DNA from: a gamma proteobacterium endosymbiont of Lamellibrachia anaximandri
Lineage (GTDB): Bacteria > Pseudomonadota > Gammaproteobacteria > Chromatiales > Chromatiaceae
Assembly (NCBI GenBank): GCA_016756855.1
Contig: JAESPD010000017.1
Span: 1-64,000 of the forward strand
Direction: 5' to 3'
Length of the DNA stretch: 64,000 bases
In this document: positions 44,510-53,019 of the stretch, piece by piece
Layout of the letters: each line of letters begins with the position of its first letter
Numbering within the stretch: position 1 is the first letter of the stretch
The notes under the pieces: model-generated
Databases searched by the model: none
Told to the model about the DNA's origin: nothing
The model's input: the letters and a program-made list of their open reading frames with translations, nothing else
Program-made: the position numbers and the translations under genes

Positions 44510-46255
44510 ATGAAACTACATACTTCCTCTCTGATCAGATATCTCTGCATTCTGCCGTTGCTCGGCTTATTGTTGCCGCTACAGGGGTTAGCCGAGGAGG
44601 CGGAAGCGCCGTTCCCCGAGGTTACGGAACCCGCATCGGACAGCCTGCGTTCACCACGGGCGGTGATGGAGACCTTTCTGCGCGCCATGAATGACATCAA
44701 GCGGGGGGAGGCTGAGCGGATCAGCGATGCGCTGGAGACGCTGGATCTCACCTCGGTCAATGCCCTGGTGCGCACTGAGCGCGGTGCGGATCTGGCTTGG
44801 TTGCTGCTGGAGACAATGGATCGTACCCGGCTGGTCGATCTGCAGCGGATACCCGATAGGCATGAAGGAGAGCCATGGATCTTCCAGCGTTACTCCAAAG
44901 GGGCGCTGCGTATCTCGCGCTACTCTGATGGCCGCTGGCTATTCGACAATATGACGATAGCCCGCCTCCCGGCAATCTGGGAGGAGGTGTCGACTCGCAG
45001 CAAGGTGGAAGGGTTGTCGGATGATGACTCGGTGTTGCCCTGGCACTTGCGAATCCAGGACGCCATGCCGGTGTTGCTGAAAAAAACGGTTTTTCTGTTG
45101 GAGAACTGGCGCTGGCTGGGTATCTTTTTTATCGTTCTGTTTGGAGTGGTGGCGGACAAGCTTATATCCCTTTTACTGCGCCGCCTGGTAAGCCACTGGC
45201 GACGCGAAACCCGCCGGCTGGCTTTCCGTGATATCTCCGAAGATATGCTGCGGCCTTTGGGGTTGCTGGCGATGGCGGCGATCTGGTGGGTCGGTATTAC
45301 ACTGCTGGGCCTGCCTGAATCGACGATGCTGGTGCTTCTGGTGGCGGTCAAGTTTCTTGCTGCCCTCTCTGGTGTCTGGGTTGCCTATCGACTGGTGGAT
45401 CTGGTGGGTGGATGGCTCAGCGAGCGGGCGATGCTGACCGAGACCCGCCTGGATGATGCGCTGGTGCCGCTGATTCCGCGAACCCTGAAGATATTCGTCA
45501 CCGTGATCGGCGTGATCTTTATCGCGGACAATCTGAATATCAACGTTTCGGGGTTGCTGGCAGGTCTTGGTCTTGGTGGTTTGGCCTTTGCCTTGGCAGC
45601 CAAGGATATGGTGCAGAACCTCTTTGGTTCGGTCACGATACTACTTGATCGTACCTTCTCGGTGGGGGACTGGATCGTCGTTGACGGTAAGGAGGGAGCG
45701 GTTGAACGTATCGGATTTCGCAGTACTCGCATCCGCACCTTCTACAACTCGGTGCTTACTGTGCCCAACTCCGTGTTCATCACCGCGAAGGTGGACAATA
45801 TGGGGGAACGACGCTACCGCCGTCTCTCCACCAAGTTGGGACTGGCCTATGAAACACCGCCGGAGAAGATCGAATCCTTTTGCGAAGGGGTGCGTGAACT
45901 GGTGCGCCAACACCCCTATATGCGCAAGGATTACTATCATGTCTATTTCAATGGTTATGCCGACAGTGCGCTGGAGATACTGGTTTATGTCTTCTGGGAG
46001 GCCCCAGACTGGGGTACAGAGTTGCGCGAACGGCACCGTTTTTTGCTGGACATTTTGCGACTGGCCCAAGGGCTGGGAGTGGAGTTTGCCTATCCGACAC
46101 AGACCCTCTACATGAAGCAGGATGGGGAATCCGACGGCGGAACCGGATCCTCGACTTCTCAGAAGCAGGCTATTGACGAAGGAAGGGAAATAGCACGGAA
46201 TATCGTTGCAGAGACCACTGGTCTGGGAGAGCGGCCACCACCGGTGAAGTTCTGA
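44510..46255 (+). CDS. MscS-family mechanosensitive ion channel
   Basis: This 581-residue channel has a signal peptide, a roughly 170-residue periplasmic domain, and about five membrane helices. The last helix is the pore-lining TM3 (GLLAGLGLGGLAFALAAKDM) followed by the beta domain (LLDRTFSVGDWIVVDGKEG) and a cytosolic cage. The channel opens under membrane tension and releases solutes on osmotic downshock. The exported N-terminal domain is an extension over the minimal MscS. It is probably co-transcribed with the SIMPL gene 50 bp downstream. ATG at 44,510 is chosen because the upstream TTG start would spoil the signal peptide. Confidence 0.93.
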   Translation: MKLHTSSLIRYLCILPLLGLLLPLQGLAEEAEAPFPEVTEPASDSLRSPRAVMETFLRAMNDIKRGEAERISDALETLDLTSVNALVRTERGADLAWLLLETMDRTRLVDLQRIPDRHEGEPWIFQRYSKGALRISRYSDGRWLFDNMTIARLPAIWEEVSTRSKVEGLSDDDSVLPWHLRIQDAMPVLLKKTVFLLENWRWLGIFFIVLFGVVADKLISLLLRRLVSHWRRETRRLAFRDISEDMLRPLGLLAMAAIWWVGITLLGLPESTMLVLLVAVKFLAALSGVWVAYRLVDLVGGWLSERAMLTETRLDDALVPLIPRTLKIFVTVIGVIFIADNLNINVSGLLAGLGLGGLAFALAAKDMVQNLFGSVTILLDRTFSVGDWIVVDGKEGAVERIGFRSTRIRTFYNSVLTVPNSVFITAKVDNMGERRYRRLSTKLGLAYETPPEKIESFCEGVRELVRQHPYMRKDYYHVYFNGYADSALEILVYVFWEAPDWGTELRERHRFLLDILRLAQGLGVEFAYPTQTLYMKQDGESDGGTGSSTSQKQAIDEGREIARNIVAETTGLGERPPPVKF

Positions 46256-46305
46256 CTGAACTTTTTTTCAATCAGAATGCCGTAGCTGAAAACAAGGAGC
46301 AAATC

Positions 46306-47010
46306 ATGAGGCATTTGAACATCCAACAATTTTTCACCGGCTTTCTGCTGGTGATGTCGATCTCCCCGGCTTGGGCGGAAGACAAGGACCCCACCTACGA
46401 CCGGGTTACGCTCTCGGTGAGTGCAGAGACGAAGGTGGGCAATGACACGCTGGTGGCGGTGCTCTACTCCCAGAAGGAGGGGAGTAATACCACGAAGCTC
46501 GCCCGAGAGGTGAATCAGAACCTCAGTTGGGCCTTGGAGATGGCAAAGCAGACCGCCGATATCAAGGTACAGACGCTGGACTACCGAACTGATCCGGTCT
46601 ATCGCAAGCAGATCCTACAGGGTTGGCGGGTGAAGCAGTCGCTGCGTCTGGAGAGCCGGAACAGCGCAGCACTCAGTGACCTGATCGGAGAGTTGCAGAA
46701 GCGGCTGGCGGTGGAGTCGATCAGCTACCAGGTTTCGCCGGAGAAGCGTAAGTTATCTCAGGATGAACTGATTCAGCAGGCACTGGCCGATTTTCGCGCC
46801 AGGGCCGATATGGTTGCCAAAGCCTGGGAGCGCCCCGGCTACCGGCTGGTGCAGATCGCTATCAACACCTCGGATCACACTCCAAGACCCAAGATGATGC
46901 GCATGGCTGCGATGGAGATGTCTGCGGACGCCATGCCGGCGCCTGCGATCGAGGCGGGTAGCCAGACAGTGCGCGTGAGCGTCAACGGCGTGGTGGAACT
47001 GACGCCCTGA
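46306..47010 (+). CDS. SIMPL (DUF541) domain exported protein
   Basis: The 234-residue protein has a signal peptide (LLVMSISPAWA) and a SIMPL domain, recognised by RVTLSVSAETKVGNDTLVAVLY, the central YRTDPVYRKQILQGWRVKQS and the C-terminal QALADFRARADMVAKAW. SIMPL proteins are periplasmic or outer-membrane-associated and have been linked to oxidative stress tolerance, but no reaction is known. It follows the MscS gene in the same direction and precedes a MITE-like element. Confidence 0.88.
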   Translation: MRHLNIQQFFTGFLLVMSISPAWAEDKDPTYDRVTLSVSAETKVGNDTLVAVLYSQKEGSNTTKLAREVNQNLSWALEMAKQTADIKVQTLDYRTDPVYRKQILQGWRVKQSLRLESRNSAALSDLIGELQKRLAVESISYQVSPEKRKLSQDELIQQALADFRARADMVAKAWERPGYRLVQIAINTSDHTPRPKMMRMAAMEMSADAMPAPAIEAGSQTVRVSVNGVVELTP

Positions 47011-47021
47011 ACGGGCCTGCT

Positions 47022-47156
47022 TAGTGTCCATCTGGAAACCCACATCTAACCACAAAGGACACGAAGAACACGAAGGTAAAAGATTGATTTACCATGAATT
47101 TTCTTCGTGTTCTCCGTGTTCTTCGTGATGAAAACAGTGTTTCCGGACGGGCGCTA
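47022..47156. repeat. MITE-like element, copy 3
   Basis: The 135-bp element begins TAGTGTCCATCTGGAAACCC and ends GTTTCCGGACGGGCGCTA. Its arms (ACACGAAGAACACGAAGG and TTCTTCGTGTTCTCCGTG) are complementary, so most of it can fold into one long hairpin. It lies between the converging SIMPL and pyk genes. Confidence 0.8.
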
Positions 47157-47201
47157 CTTAGGCCGGTTCAAGCGCAGTGGAAGCGGCGACTCCGATGGAA
47201 A

Positions 47202-48644
47202 TTACTCCAACGTGAGAACCCGGATTGAGTCGGTGCCGCCTTTCTTCTGACCTGATCCTGCGGTTGCGATGATAAGGTCGCCAGCCCCCACATAGCCCAG
47301 TTCACGAGCGCGTTCCAGACCGTAGTCGAGTTTTGCCTGATCGTTGATCTCTCCCTCGAAACAGATGGGGAAGACGCCCCAATTGAGAGAGAGGCGGCGG
47401 GCAACGATACGGGAACTGGTGATCGCCAGAATCGGGCAGTCGGGACGGCGCCGGGAGACCATGCGCGAGGTAAAGCCGGTCTCGGTGAGGCTGAAGATGG
47501 CGCGGGCATTCAGCTCTTCCGCCATGGTGGCGGAGGCAAGGCTGACCGCCTCCGTGACGATGTTTGAACGGTTGCCCGCCACCCGCTGCAGATATCCGTA
47601 CTCTTTCAGGTAGGACTCGGCACGCAGGGCGATTTCCGCCATTGTACGCACCGCCAGCACCGGATATTTTCCGGCAGCGGTCTCGCCGGAGAGCATGATT
47701 GCAGAGGTGCCGTCCAGGATGGCGTTGGCGACATCGGAGGCCTCGGCGCGGGTCGGTTTGGGGTTGCGCTGCATCGATGCGAGCATCTCGGTGGCAGTGA
47801 TCACCGGTTTGCCCTGGCCGACAGTCATGTGGATGATCTTTTTCTGGGTGCCGGGAACATCCGCCAGTGGCAGTTCCACTCCCAGGTCGCCACGGGCCAC
47901 CATTACGCCGTCAGCGGCCGCGACGATTCCTTCCAGATTATTGAGACCGGCACGATTCTCGATCTTGGCGATGATGGGGATCTTGACTCCATGGTCTGCC
48001 AGCACCTCCCGCAGCAGGGTGACGTCTTCCTCATGTTGTACAAAAGAGGCGGCGATATAGTCGACCTCATTCTCGGCGGCGAAGGTCATCTCCCGGATCA
48101 CGTCGTCCCGATTCTCAGGACTGACGGCGCGCAGGGAGAGTTCGGTCTCAGGCAGATTGACGCTCTTCGTATCGCCCAGTCGTCCCCCAAGCACCACCCG
48201 GCAGTGGATCTCCTCTTCGTCGACCTGTTCTGCAGTGAGCTCGATGTTGCCATCGTCGAGCAGGATTGGCGTACCCGCTCCGATCTCCTGGGACAGTTTT
48301 TTGTAGGTGATCGAAACCCCCTCCTGGTTGCCGAGCCGACCATCGGTGAAGAGTGTGAAACGATCCCCTACCGTCAGATCGATCCAGCCCTCTTCAATAC
48401 GACCGGTGCGGATCTCTATGCCGCGAGTATCGATCATGGTGGCCACATTGATGCACAGCTTCTCAGCGGTCAGGCGGATGCGTTTCAGTCGTTCCCTGTG
48501 CTCATTGTAACTGCCGTGGGAGAGGTTGAGACGGGCGACGCTCATGCCTGCCCGCATCATTGCTTCGAGGGTTTCGAGAGAATCACAGGCAGGGCCTATG
48601 GTTGCAATAATCTTGGTTTTACGCAGGGGATTCTGGATTTCCAT
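47202..48644 (-). CDS. pyk: Pyruvate kinase
   Basis: This 480-residue glycolytic enzyme converts phosphoenolpyruvate and ADP to pyruvate and ATP. All regions are present: TKIIATIGPACDSLETLEAM at the start, MSVARLNLSHG, a B domain, the active-site IAKIENRAGLNNLEGIV, MVARGDLGVELP, TATEMLASM and the signature DGTSAIMLSGETAAGKYP. The C-terminal regulatory domain is complete. No other glycolytic gene is adjacent. Confidence 0.97.
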   Translation of the reverse strand: MEIQNPLRKTKIIATIGPACDSLETLEAMMRAGMSVARLNLSHGSYNEHRERLKRIRLTAEKLCINVATMIDTRGIEIRTGRIEEGWIDLTVGDRFTLFTDGRLGNQEGVSITYKKLSQEIGAGTPILLDDGNIELTAEQVDEEEIHCRVVLGGRLGDTKSVNLPETELSLRAVSPENRDDVIREMTFAAENEVDYIAASFVQHEEDVTLLREVLADHGVKIPIIAKIENRAGLNNLEGIVAAADGVMVARGDLGVELPLADVPGTQKKIIHMTVGQGKPVITATEMLASMQRNPKPTRAEASDVANAILDGTSAIMLSGETAAGKYPVLAVRTMAEIALRAESYLKEYGYLQRVAGNRSNIVTEAVSLASATMAEELNARAIFSLTETGFTSRMVSRRRPDCPILAITSSRIVARRLSLNWGVFPICFEGEINDQAKLDYGLERARELGYVGAGDLIIATAGSGQKKGGTDSIRVLTLE

Positions 48645-48838
48645 GATGGAGGGGGGCCGGTTGATGTGATCAGAGGGTGCGCCCTAAGAACAGCCAGGGC
48701 GAGAATATAAACCGGCCATTATCCTCCGCCTCGCTGCCGAGTGCCAGTATTAGATTCAATCCTCAACCAACCGTGAGCACGATGATTACTGTGACTCTGA
48801 GGGTAGGAGCGACGCCCCGCCGCAATAGGGTGTGCGGG

Positions 48839-49501
48839 TCATTTTTTGATTGTTTTCAGTAACTCATCCACCGTGATTGTCTGAGTGTCAACGGCACCGG
48901 GCTGATTGGGCTGCTCTACCGGAAAGGTGCGATGACCACTGATCATGCCGGAGATATCCGATCCGCTACTGCTCGCATCGTGACTGAAGACCGCCAGTAT
49001 GTGTAGCGGCACAAAGGTGGCGACAAAGAGATAGCTGATATGGTGCAGATCGTGAAGACTGATGTTGGCAAAGAAGGCTATCTCTTTCTGCAGCATCAGT
49101 CCGCTGGCGACCGAGAGGGTCAGAAACAAAAACAACAGCAGATAGAGTGGGCCCCAGAGTGGATTGTGGGCGAACCACTTGGGTAGAGGCGCGCGTCCCA
49201 GGGTGAGATAGAAGCGGAGGACTTCCACGGCTTGCCTCAAGCGATGTGCAGTGGGCTCACAGTCTGTGATGTGATCGGTGCCGCGACCAAAGAAGAGCAG
49301 GTAGAACCTGAGCAGCAGGGCGGGGATCAGCAGGGCGCTGCAGAGAAAATGCAGATCCTGCGCGTCCGTCTCCAGTGCCGGAGCGGCGCTGCTCAGCCAA
49401 CCACTGAAAAGTAGACCTGTGACAGCAAAGGTAATCGTCCAGTGGGAGAGTCTCAGCCAGCGGCTCCAGACCCGCACACGGGTAACCTGGGATGTTTCCA
49501 T
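48839..49501 (-). CDS. Di-heme cytochrome b (cytochrome b561/HupC type) membrane subunit
   Basis: The 220-residue protein has four or five membrane helices with His residues placed to hold heme: RLSHWTITFAV in the first helix, DLHFLCSALLIP in the second, and LHDLHHISYLF with VPLHILAVF in the last two. It belongs to the cytochrome b/b6-like anchors that pass electrons between quinones and a periplasmic partner. The FmdB-like gene lies upstream in the same direction (28 bp). No dehydrogenase partner gene is seen, so its donor is unknown. Confidence 0.85.
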   Translation of the reverse strand: METSQVTRVRVWSRWLRLSHWTITFAVTGLLFSGWLSSAAPALETDAQDLHFLCSALLIPALLLRFYLLFFGRGTDHITDCEPTAHRLRQAVEVLRFYLTLGRAPLPKWFAHNPLWGPLYLLLFLFLTLSVASGLMLQKEIAFFANISLHDLHHISYLFVATFVPLHILAVFSHDASSSGSDISGMISGHRTFPVEQPNQPGAVDTQTITVDELLKTIKK

Positions 49502-49528
49502 TAGTGCACCATCATGTTGATAGAGTAC

Positions 49529-49771
49529 TTAGAATCCGCAGCTGCCGCCCGGGCAACAACCACCAGTATTGCAAGGTGGTTCACCACCGCTGCTGCTGAT
49601 GACGGCGCCGCCGGTGATCAGCTTTTTGACCGTTACATCGGCGGGTGTGTCGCCGGTTTCGATGCCTGCCTTGTTGCAGAGTTCTCCCCATGTTGCGATA
49701 CCCTCACTCATTTTATGGGTGACTTCGATGGTGCGGCTGTTCGCTGAACAGAAATAATCATAAGTAGGCAT
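49529..49771 (-). CDS. FmdB-like small protein with Cys-rich tail
   Basis: The 80-residue product starts MPTYDYFCSANSRTIEVTHK, the FmdB/CxxC regulatory-protein pattern, but the usual paired CxxC sites are reduced: Cys in DYFCSA and WGELCNKAG. The C-terminus is Gly/Cys-rich (PPCNTGGCCPGGSCGF) and could bind metal. AGGAG precedes the start by seven bases. Function is unknown; it may be co-transcribed with the cytochrome b gene. Confidence 0.8.
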   Translation of the reverse strand: MPTYDYFCSANSRTIEVTHKMSEGIATWGELCNKAGIETGDTPADVTVKKLITGGAVISSSGGEPPCNTGGCCPGGSCGF

Positions 49772-49874
49772 AGGTTTACTCCTGAGTGACGGTTCTATTG
49801 TTACAAAATTTCTATCTGTTTTCAGTTGATTGTTCCCCGTATCATGGGCCTTTATCGAGCTTTTAACCATTGCC

Positions 49875-50432
49875 ATGTTACGCCAGAGAAAGTCCAAACG
49901 GGAACGAAGAGCGTCGCGGGATCTTGCGCTGCTTCGTTACAAGAAACAGCGCAATCGAAACCTGTTGGCCAAACCTGGTGTACACGATTTCATCATTGTG
50001 ATGGATGGTATGAAGGCGGGTTTCAATGTGGCGAAGATCTTTCGTAGCGCGGAGGCTTTTGGTGCGCTTGAGGTTCACCTGGTTGACATCGGTCCTTTTG
50101 ATCCATCGCCCGCCAAAGGCTCGTTCAAAAAGGTACCCGCCCGGTTTTTTGAGAAATTTGAAGCGTCCTACAGTGACCTGACTGCACGCGGATACAGGAT
50201 TTTGACCCTGGATGCCGCTTGTGGGGAGTCACTGATCGATATTGCCCTGCCGGGAAAATGCGCCTTCGTATTGGGGCATGAGGAGTGGGGACACAGTTTC
50301 GAGGTCTCCGACTACCCGGAGATCGGCTGTCTGTCGATTCCGCAATTTGGACAGGTGGAGAGTCTCAATGTGGCGGTGGCAGCCTCTGTCGTGATGTTCG
50401 AGTATGTGCGTCAGCACGGGGCCGCAAAATGA
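49875..50432 (+). CDS. SpoU/TrmH-family RNA methyltransferase
   Basis: The 185-residue protein is a SPOUT-class 2'-O-ribose methyltransferase. It has FNVAKIFRSAEAFG (motif 1), AFVLGHEEWGHS (motif 2) and SIPQFGQVESLNVAVAASVV (motif 3), the knot that binds S-adenosylmethionine. The N-terminus is very basic (RQRKSKRERRASRD) and likely binds tRNA or rRNA. The modified position cannot be assigned. An upstream start at 49,830 would add 15 non-family residues, so 49,875 is preferred. Confidence 0.92.
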   Translation: MLRQRKSKRERRASRDLALLRYKKQRNRNLLAKPGVHDFIIVMDGMKAGFNVAKIFRSAEAFGALEVHLVDIGPFDPSPAKGSFKKVPARFFEKFEASYSDLTARGYRILTLDAACGESLIDIALPGKCAFVLGHEEWGHSFEVSDYPEIGCLSIPQFGQVESLNVAVAASVVMFEYVRQHGAAK

Positions 50433-50440
50433 TTTTAATT

Positions 50441-50460
50441 TAGTGTCTGTCTGGATACAG
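50441..50460. repeat. Solo end of the MITE-like element
   Basis: TAGTGTCTGTCTGGATACAG resembles the left terminus of the elements at 42,707 and 47,022. No matching right end is found, so this is a remnant. Confidence 0.45.
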
Positions 50461-50492
50461 GTTTAAACGGATTCTTTAGGAGTAGTGAGTTT

Positions 50493-51119
50493 ATGAGTAA
50501 TGCAATGAACTATCTGTTGGCTGCCCGCCCCGAGGCGATGACGGCCTATTTCACCTTCCTGAAAAAGTCAGGTGATCATCTGGATACAAAAACCCGGGAT
50601 CTCATTTCTGTGATCACCAAGGTTGCGGTACAGACAGAGGGTGGTTTTCGGCAATATCTGACCCGTGCCTTACGCAACGGCGCAACCCCCAATGAGGTGA
50701 TCGATGCGCTGCTGATGGCGTTTCCCGTGCTTGGGTTGGCGAAGATCGTCTGGGCCACCGATATTCTGTTGGAGATGGATATCCCCGATTTTCGTCCGGA
50801 GGCTCTGTTGGCAGAGGCCCAGTGGCACGATATTGCGGATCTCGATGAGATAAAGCTGGAGGATACGACTTGGCTGGAAGTGGAGGGGCGCCACCTGTTT
50901 ATCTATCGGGATGAGACGGATATACGGGTCTATGACAGCCGCTGTCCGCATCAGGTGACCGATATTCCACATCTCTCGCTGGAGGGTACCAAGCTGACTT
51001 GTCCGAAACACCAGTGGGCCTTCGATGTGGTGAGTGGAGAGTGCGTGGAAAAGGGCAAGCATCCCCTGCGCCGTTTTGAACACAAAGTGGAAGCGGGCCG
51101 TCTTTTGGCTTTCTGGTAG
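50493..51119 (+). CDS. AhpD/carboxymuconolactone-decarboxylase-like domain fused to a Rieske domain
   Basis: This is a 208-residue two-domain protein. Residues about 10-95 follow the AhpD/CMD fold (LDTKTRDLISVITKVAVQTE ... LRNGATPNEVIDALLMAFPV), but the redox CxxC and its His are absent. Residues about 120-208 are a Rieske iron-sulfur domain with CPHQVTD and CPKHQW, giving the two Cys and two His that hold a 2Fe-2S cluster. The fusion suggests a ferredoxin-like electron carrier attached to a small helical ring-forming domain. Substrate and partner are unknown. The start at 50,493 follows AGGAGTAGTG. Confidence 0.85.
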   Translation: MSNAMNYLLAARPEAMTAYFTFLKKSGDHLDTKTRDLISVITKVAVQTEGGFRQYLTRALRNGATPNEVIDALLMAFPVLGLAKIVWATDILLEMDIPDFRPEALLAEAQWHDIADLDEIKLEDTTWLEVEGRHLFIYRDETDIRVYDSRCPHQVTDIPHLSLEGTKLTCPKHQWAFDVVSGECVEKGKHPLRRFEHKVEAGRLLAFW

Positions 51120-51129
51120 GCTGATGGCT

Positions 51130-51216
51130 TCAGGTGTCGTCCTGAGACTCGGATAACTCTTCCAGGCCGAGAGATAGAATGATGCCGCAAATAATGGCTA
51201 ACAGTATCCAGGTCAT
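51130..51216 (-). CDS. 28-residue single-pass membrane microprotein
   Basis: The short frame encodes MTWILLAIICGIILSLGLEE followed by an acidic tail (LSESQDDT). GGAGG lies about eight bases upstream, and the region further upstream is AT-rich and promoter-like. The layout (Trp near the start, one hydrophobic helix, acidic cytoplasmic end) resembles small stabilising subunits of membrane enzymes such as CydX, but no partner gene is near and the similarity is only architectural. Confidence 0.5.
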   Translation of the reverse strand: MTWILLAIICGIILSLGLEELSESQDDT

Positions 51217-51416
51217 GGCTGACTCCCTCCGAGGAGCCTTGATTATAGACTTTTATTTCTGAATAACGAAATTTATTCCTAGAGCATAAGAAATATATTA
51301 AATGCTGATTTTTTGGCTATGAGATAGATCAATTTGTCTGCAAATCAAGGTGAATGGAGACGAATAACAGCACGATGGAGCAGATTTTCTGTAGGTCGCG
51401 CCTAATCCGAGCTACG

Positions 51417-52016
51417 TCAGATTGTCTCCCGACCCAGAAACATTATGCTTGCCGGACGCTCCTCATTGAGCTGAATGCGGGATATTGAAGCGCTGGCGAT
51501 GGAGAGTCGGTATAGGGATTCAATCGGTGCAGAGAGGGTGTTTGCCAGGGCGGCGCGAATTACGCCGGCGTGGGTGACGATCAACAGGTGTTTGCCGGCA
51601 TGGGTTTCGATGGCTTCATCGAGTGCGCTGACAACCCTTAGGCTGAATGCCTCCAGCGGTTCGGCCCCGGCAGGACGGTTTCCCAGTGGATCCCGATAGA
51701 AACGGGCGAGAATCTGCGGGTCTAACGCTCGTAGCTCAGCGCTGCTCTTCCCTTCCCAGTTGCCGAATCCCACCTCTTTCAGTCGGTCGTCCTGTTGCAG
51801 GGGAATCTCCAGTTTTTGACTCAATGCCTCGGCAAACGCCAGACAGCGGCTGAGTGGGGAGCTGATGATCTGCTGCCAGTGGGGCTCGCCAGAGACGGCA
51901 TGCCACATCTCCTGCCAACCATTGTCGCTCAGTGGATCGTCGATCTGTCCCCGGTAGCGGCGTCCGCCCACGGGTTCACCGTGCCTGAGTAGGTCGATGG
52001 TGGTCTGTCCGTTCAT
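51417..52016 (-). CDS. Histidine phosphatase family protein (CobC-like)
   Basis: The 199-residue phosphatase has the catalytic LLRHGEPVGGRRYRGQIDDP near its N-terminus, ISSPLSRCLAFAEAL, a GFGNWEGKS segment carrying the acid/base Glu, and the second His in LLIVTHAGVIRA. The YRGQxDxPLS pattern is typical of alpha-ribazole phosphatase (CobC) in cobalamin synthesis. The start overlaps the stop of the AmpE gene, a CbiB relative. No other cobalamin genes are here, so the assignment stays at family level. Confidence 0.88.
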   Translation of the reverse strand: MNGQTTIDLLRHGEPVGGRRYRGQIDDPLSDNGWQEMWHAVSGEPHWQQIISSPLSRCLAFAEALSQKLEIPLQQDDRLKEVGFGNWEGKSSAELRALDPQILARFYRDPLGNRPAGAEPLEAFSLRVVSALDEAIETHAGKHLLIVTHAGVIRAALANTLSAPIESLYRLSIASASISRIQLNEERPASIMFLGRETI

Positions 52017-52900
52017 ATCCAGTCGGCAAAGGTGAAGAGCCCCAGCATGACACCCCAGACTATCAATGATCGCCAGACAAGGCTCATGGCGGCTTCCACC
52101 AGATAGAGGTGGTGTGTTGTATCGTCTCTATTCCGATCCAAAACACTGGCCAGACGCAGGGCGCCGCTGCCGGTGCAGATCAGGATGCCGCTGGCGCTGT
52201 CGCTAAATTCGTCAAAGCGCTTCTCATTGTAGCTGCGCCAGCCGTTCATGGCGTCTTCAAAGCTGCCGGCGACAGCATAGGAGAAAGCGGTAATACGGGC
52301 GGGTATCCAGTCGAGTATCGACACTAGCTGCCGGCTGATGAGGAGGAAGTCGAGATCTTCCGCGGCAGTGTGGGTGAGAGGGAGTCGGGAGGCGAGGCGA
52401 TAGAGCAGTGCGCCAATGGGGCCAAGTACCAAAAACCAGAAGATGACTGCGAAGATGCGGTTGTTGGCCAAGGTGAGGATGCTCTCCGCGACCGCCTGAG
52501 AGTAGGCGGGATCGTGCGGGGGCGGCTCATCGTTGAGCAGGTCGCGGGCAACGCCCTTGGCATGCTGTTCGTCGCCTTTGTCTCTGGCATTGATGAAACT
52601 GCTGATCTGCTGGTCCAGGTCATCGGGTCCCAGGCTGTAGAGCAGTATGGCGCAGGCAAAGAGTGCGCCGGGCAGACCCGCCAGAGTGCCATCAAAAAGC
52701 TGCTGCAGCAGGGCGACTGCAAGTAGCGGTGGCAGCAGCAGGCTGATGACACCCCCAAAGCCGTTGCGCATCCAGACAGGTAGCTCCTGACGATGGTACC
52801 AGTCGCTGTAGTCGTTGAACCAAACCGGCTGGCGCAAGGCCTGTTTGTGCAACAGAAAACGTTCCGCTATCAGGCAGATTAGGATGATAATCAGACTCAT
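52013..52900 (-). CDS. ampE: AmpE-like membrane protein
   Basis: The 295-residue integral membrane protein has four or five hydrophobic helices, with a conserved cytoplasmic loop YSLGPDDLDQQISSFINARD. This matches AmpE, the regulatory membrane partner of the AmpD amidase and a distant relative of CobD/CbiB. The downstream CobC-like gene overlaps it. ampD lies 119 bp upstream in the same direction; the gap holds a REP-like repeat. It may take part in sensing of cell-wall recycling products. Confidence 0.88.
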   Translation of the reverse strand: MSLIIILICLIAERFLLHKQALRQPVWFNDYSDWYHRQELPVWMRNGFGGVISLLLPPLLAVALLQQLFDGTLAGLPGALFACAILLYSLGPDDLDQQISSFINARDKGDEQHAKGVARDLLNDEPPPHDPAYSQAVAESILTLANNRIFAVIFWFLVLGPIGALLYRLASRLPLTHTAAEDLDFLLISRQLVSILDWIPARITAFSYAVAGSFEDAMNGWRSYNEKRFDEFSDSASGILICTGSGALRLASVLDRNRDDTTHHLYLVEAAMSLVWRSLIVWGVMLGLFTFADWI

Positions 52901-52980
52901 GGCGCAAGTGTCGGGGATGGCAGGGAAAGTTGCAAGTGAAGGGCGGGTGTTTTAGTGATTGAAGAATGGGGGCGATAATC

Positions 52981-53013
52981 CGCAGGCCTGATCAAGCGTA
53001 GGGGAGCAGGCAA
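52981..53013 (+). repeat. 37-bp REP-like repeat family, diverged copy B
   Basis: CGCAGGCCTGATCAAGCGTA followed by GGGGAGCAGGCAA matches the copy at 43,966 with several changes and a short deletion near the end. It lies six bases beyond the ampD stop codon. Confidence 0.6.
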
Positions 53014-53019
53014 CTATTG

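Noticed and set aside
41119-47156. A CRISPR array from the repeated ACACGAAG-type sequences
   Set aside because: There are only three widely separated copies with inverted ends and no regular spacers or cas genes; they fit a MITE-like element.
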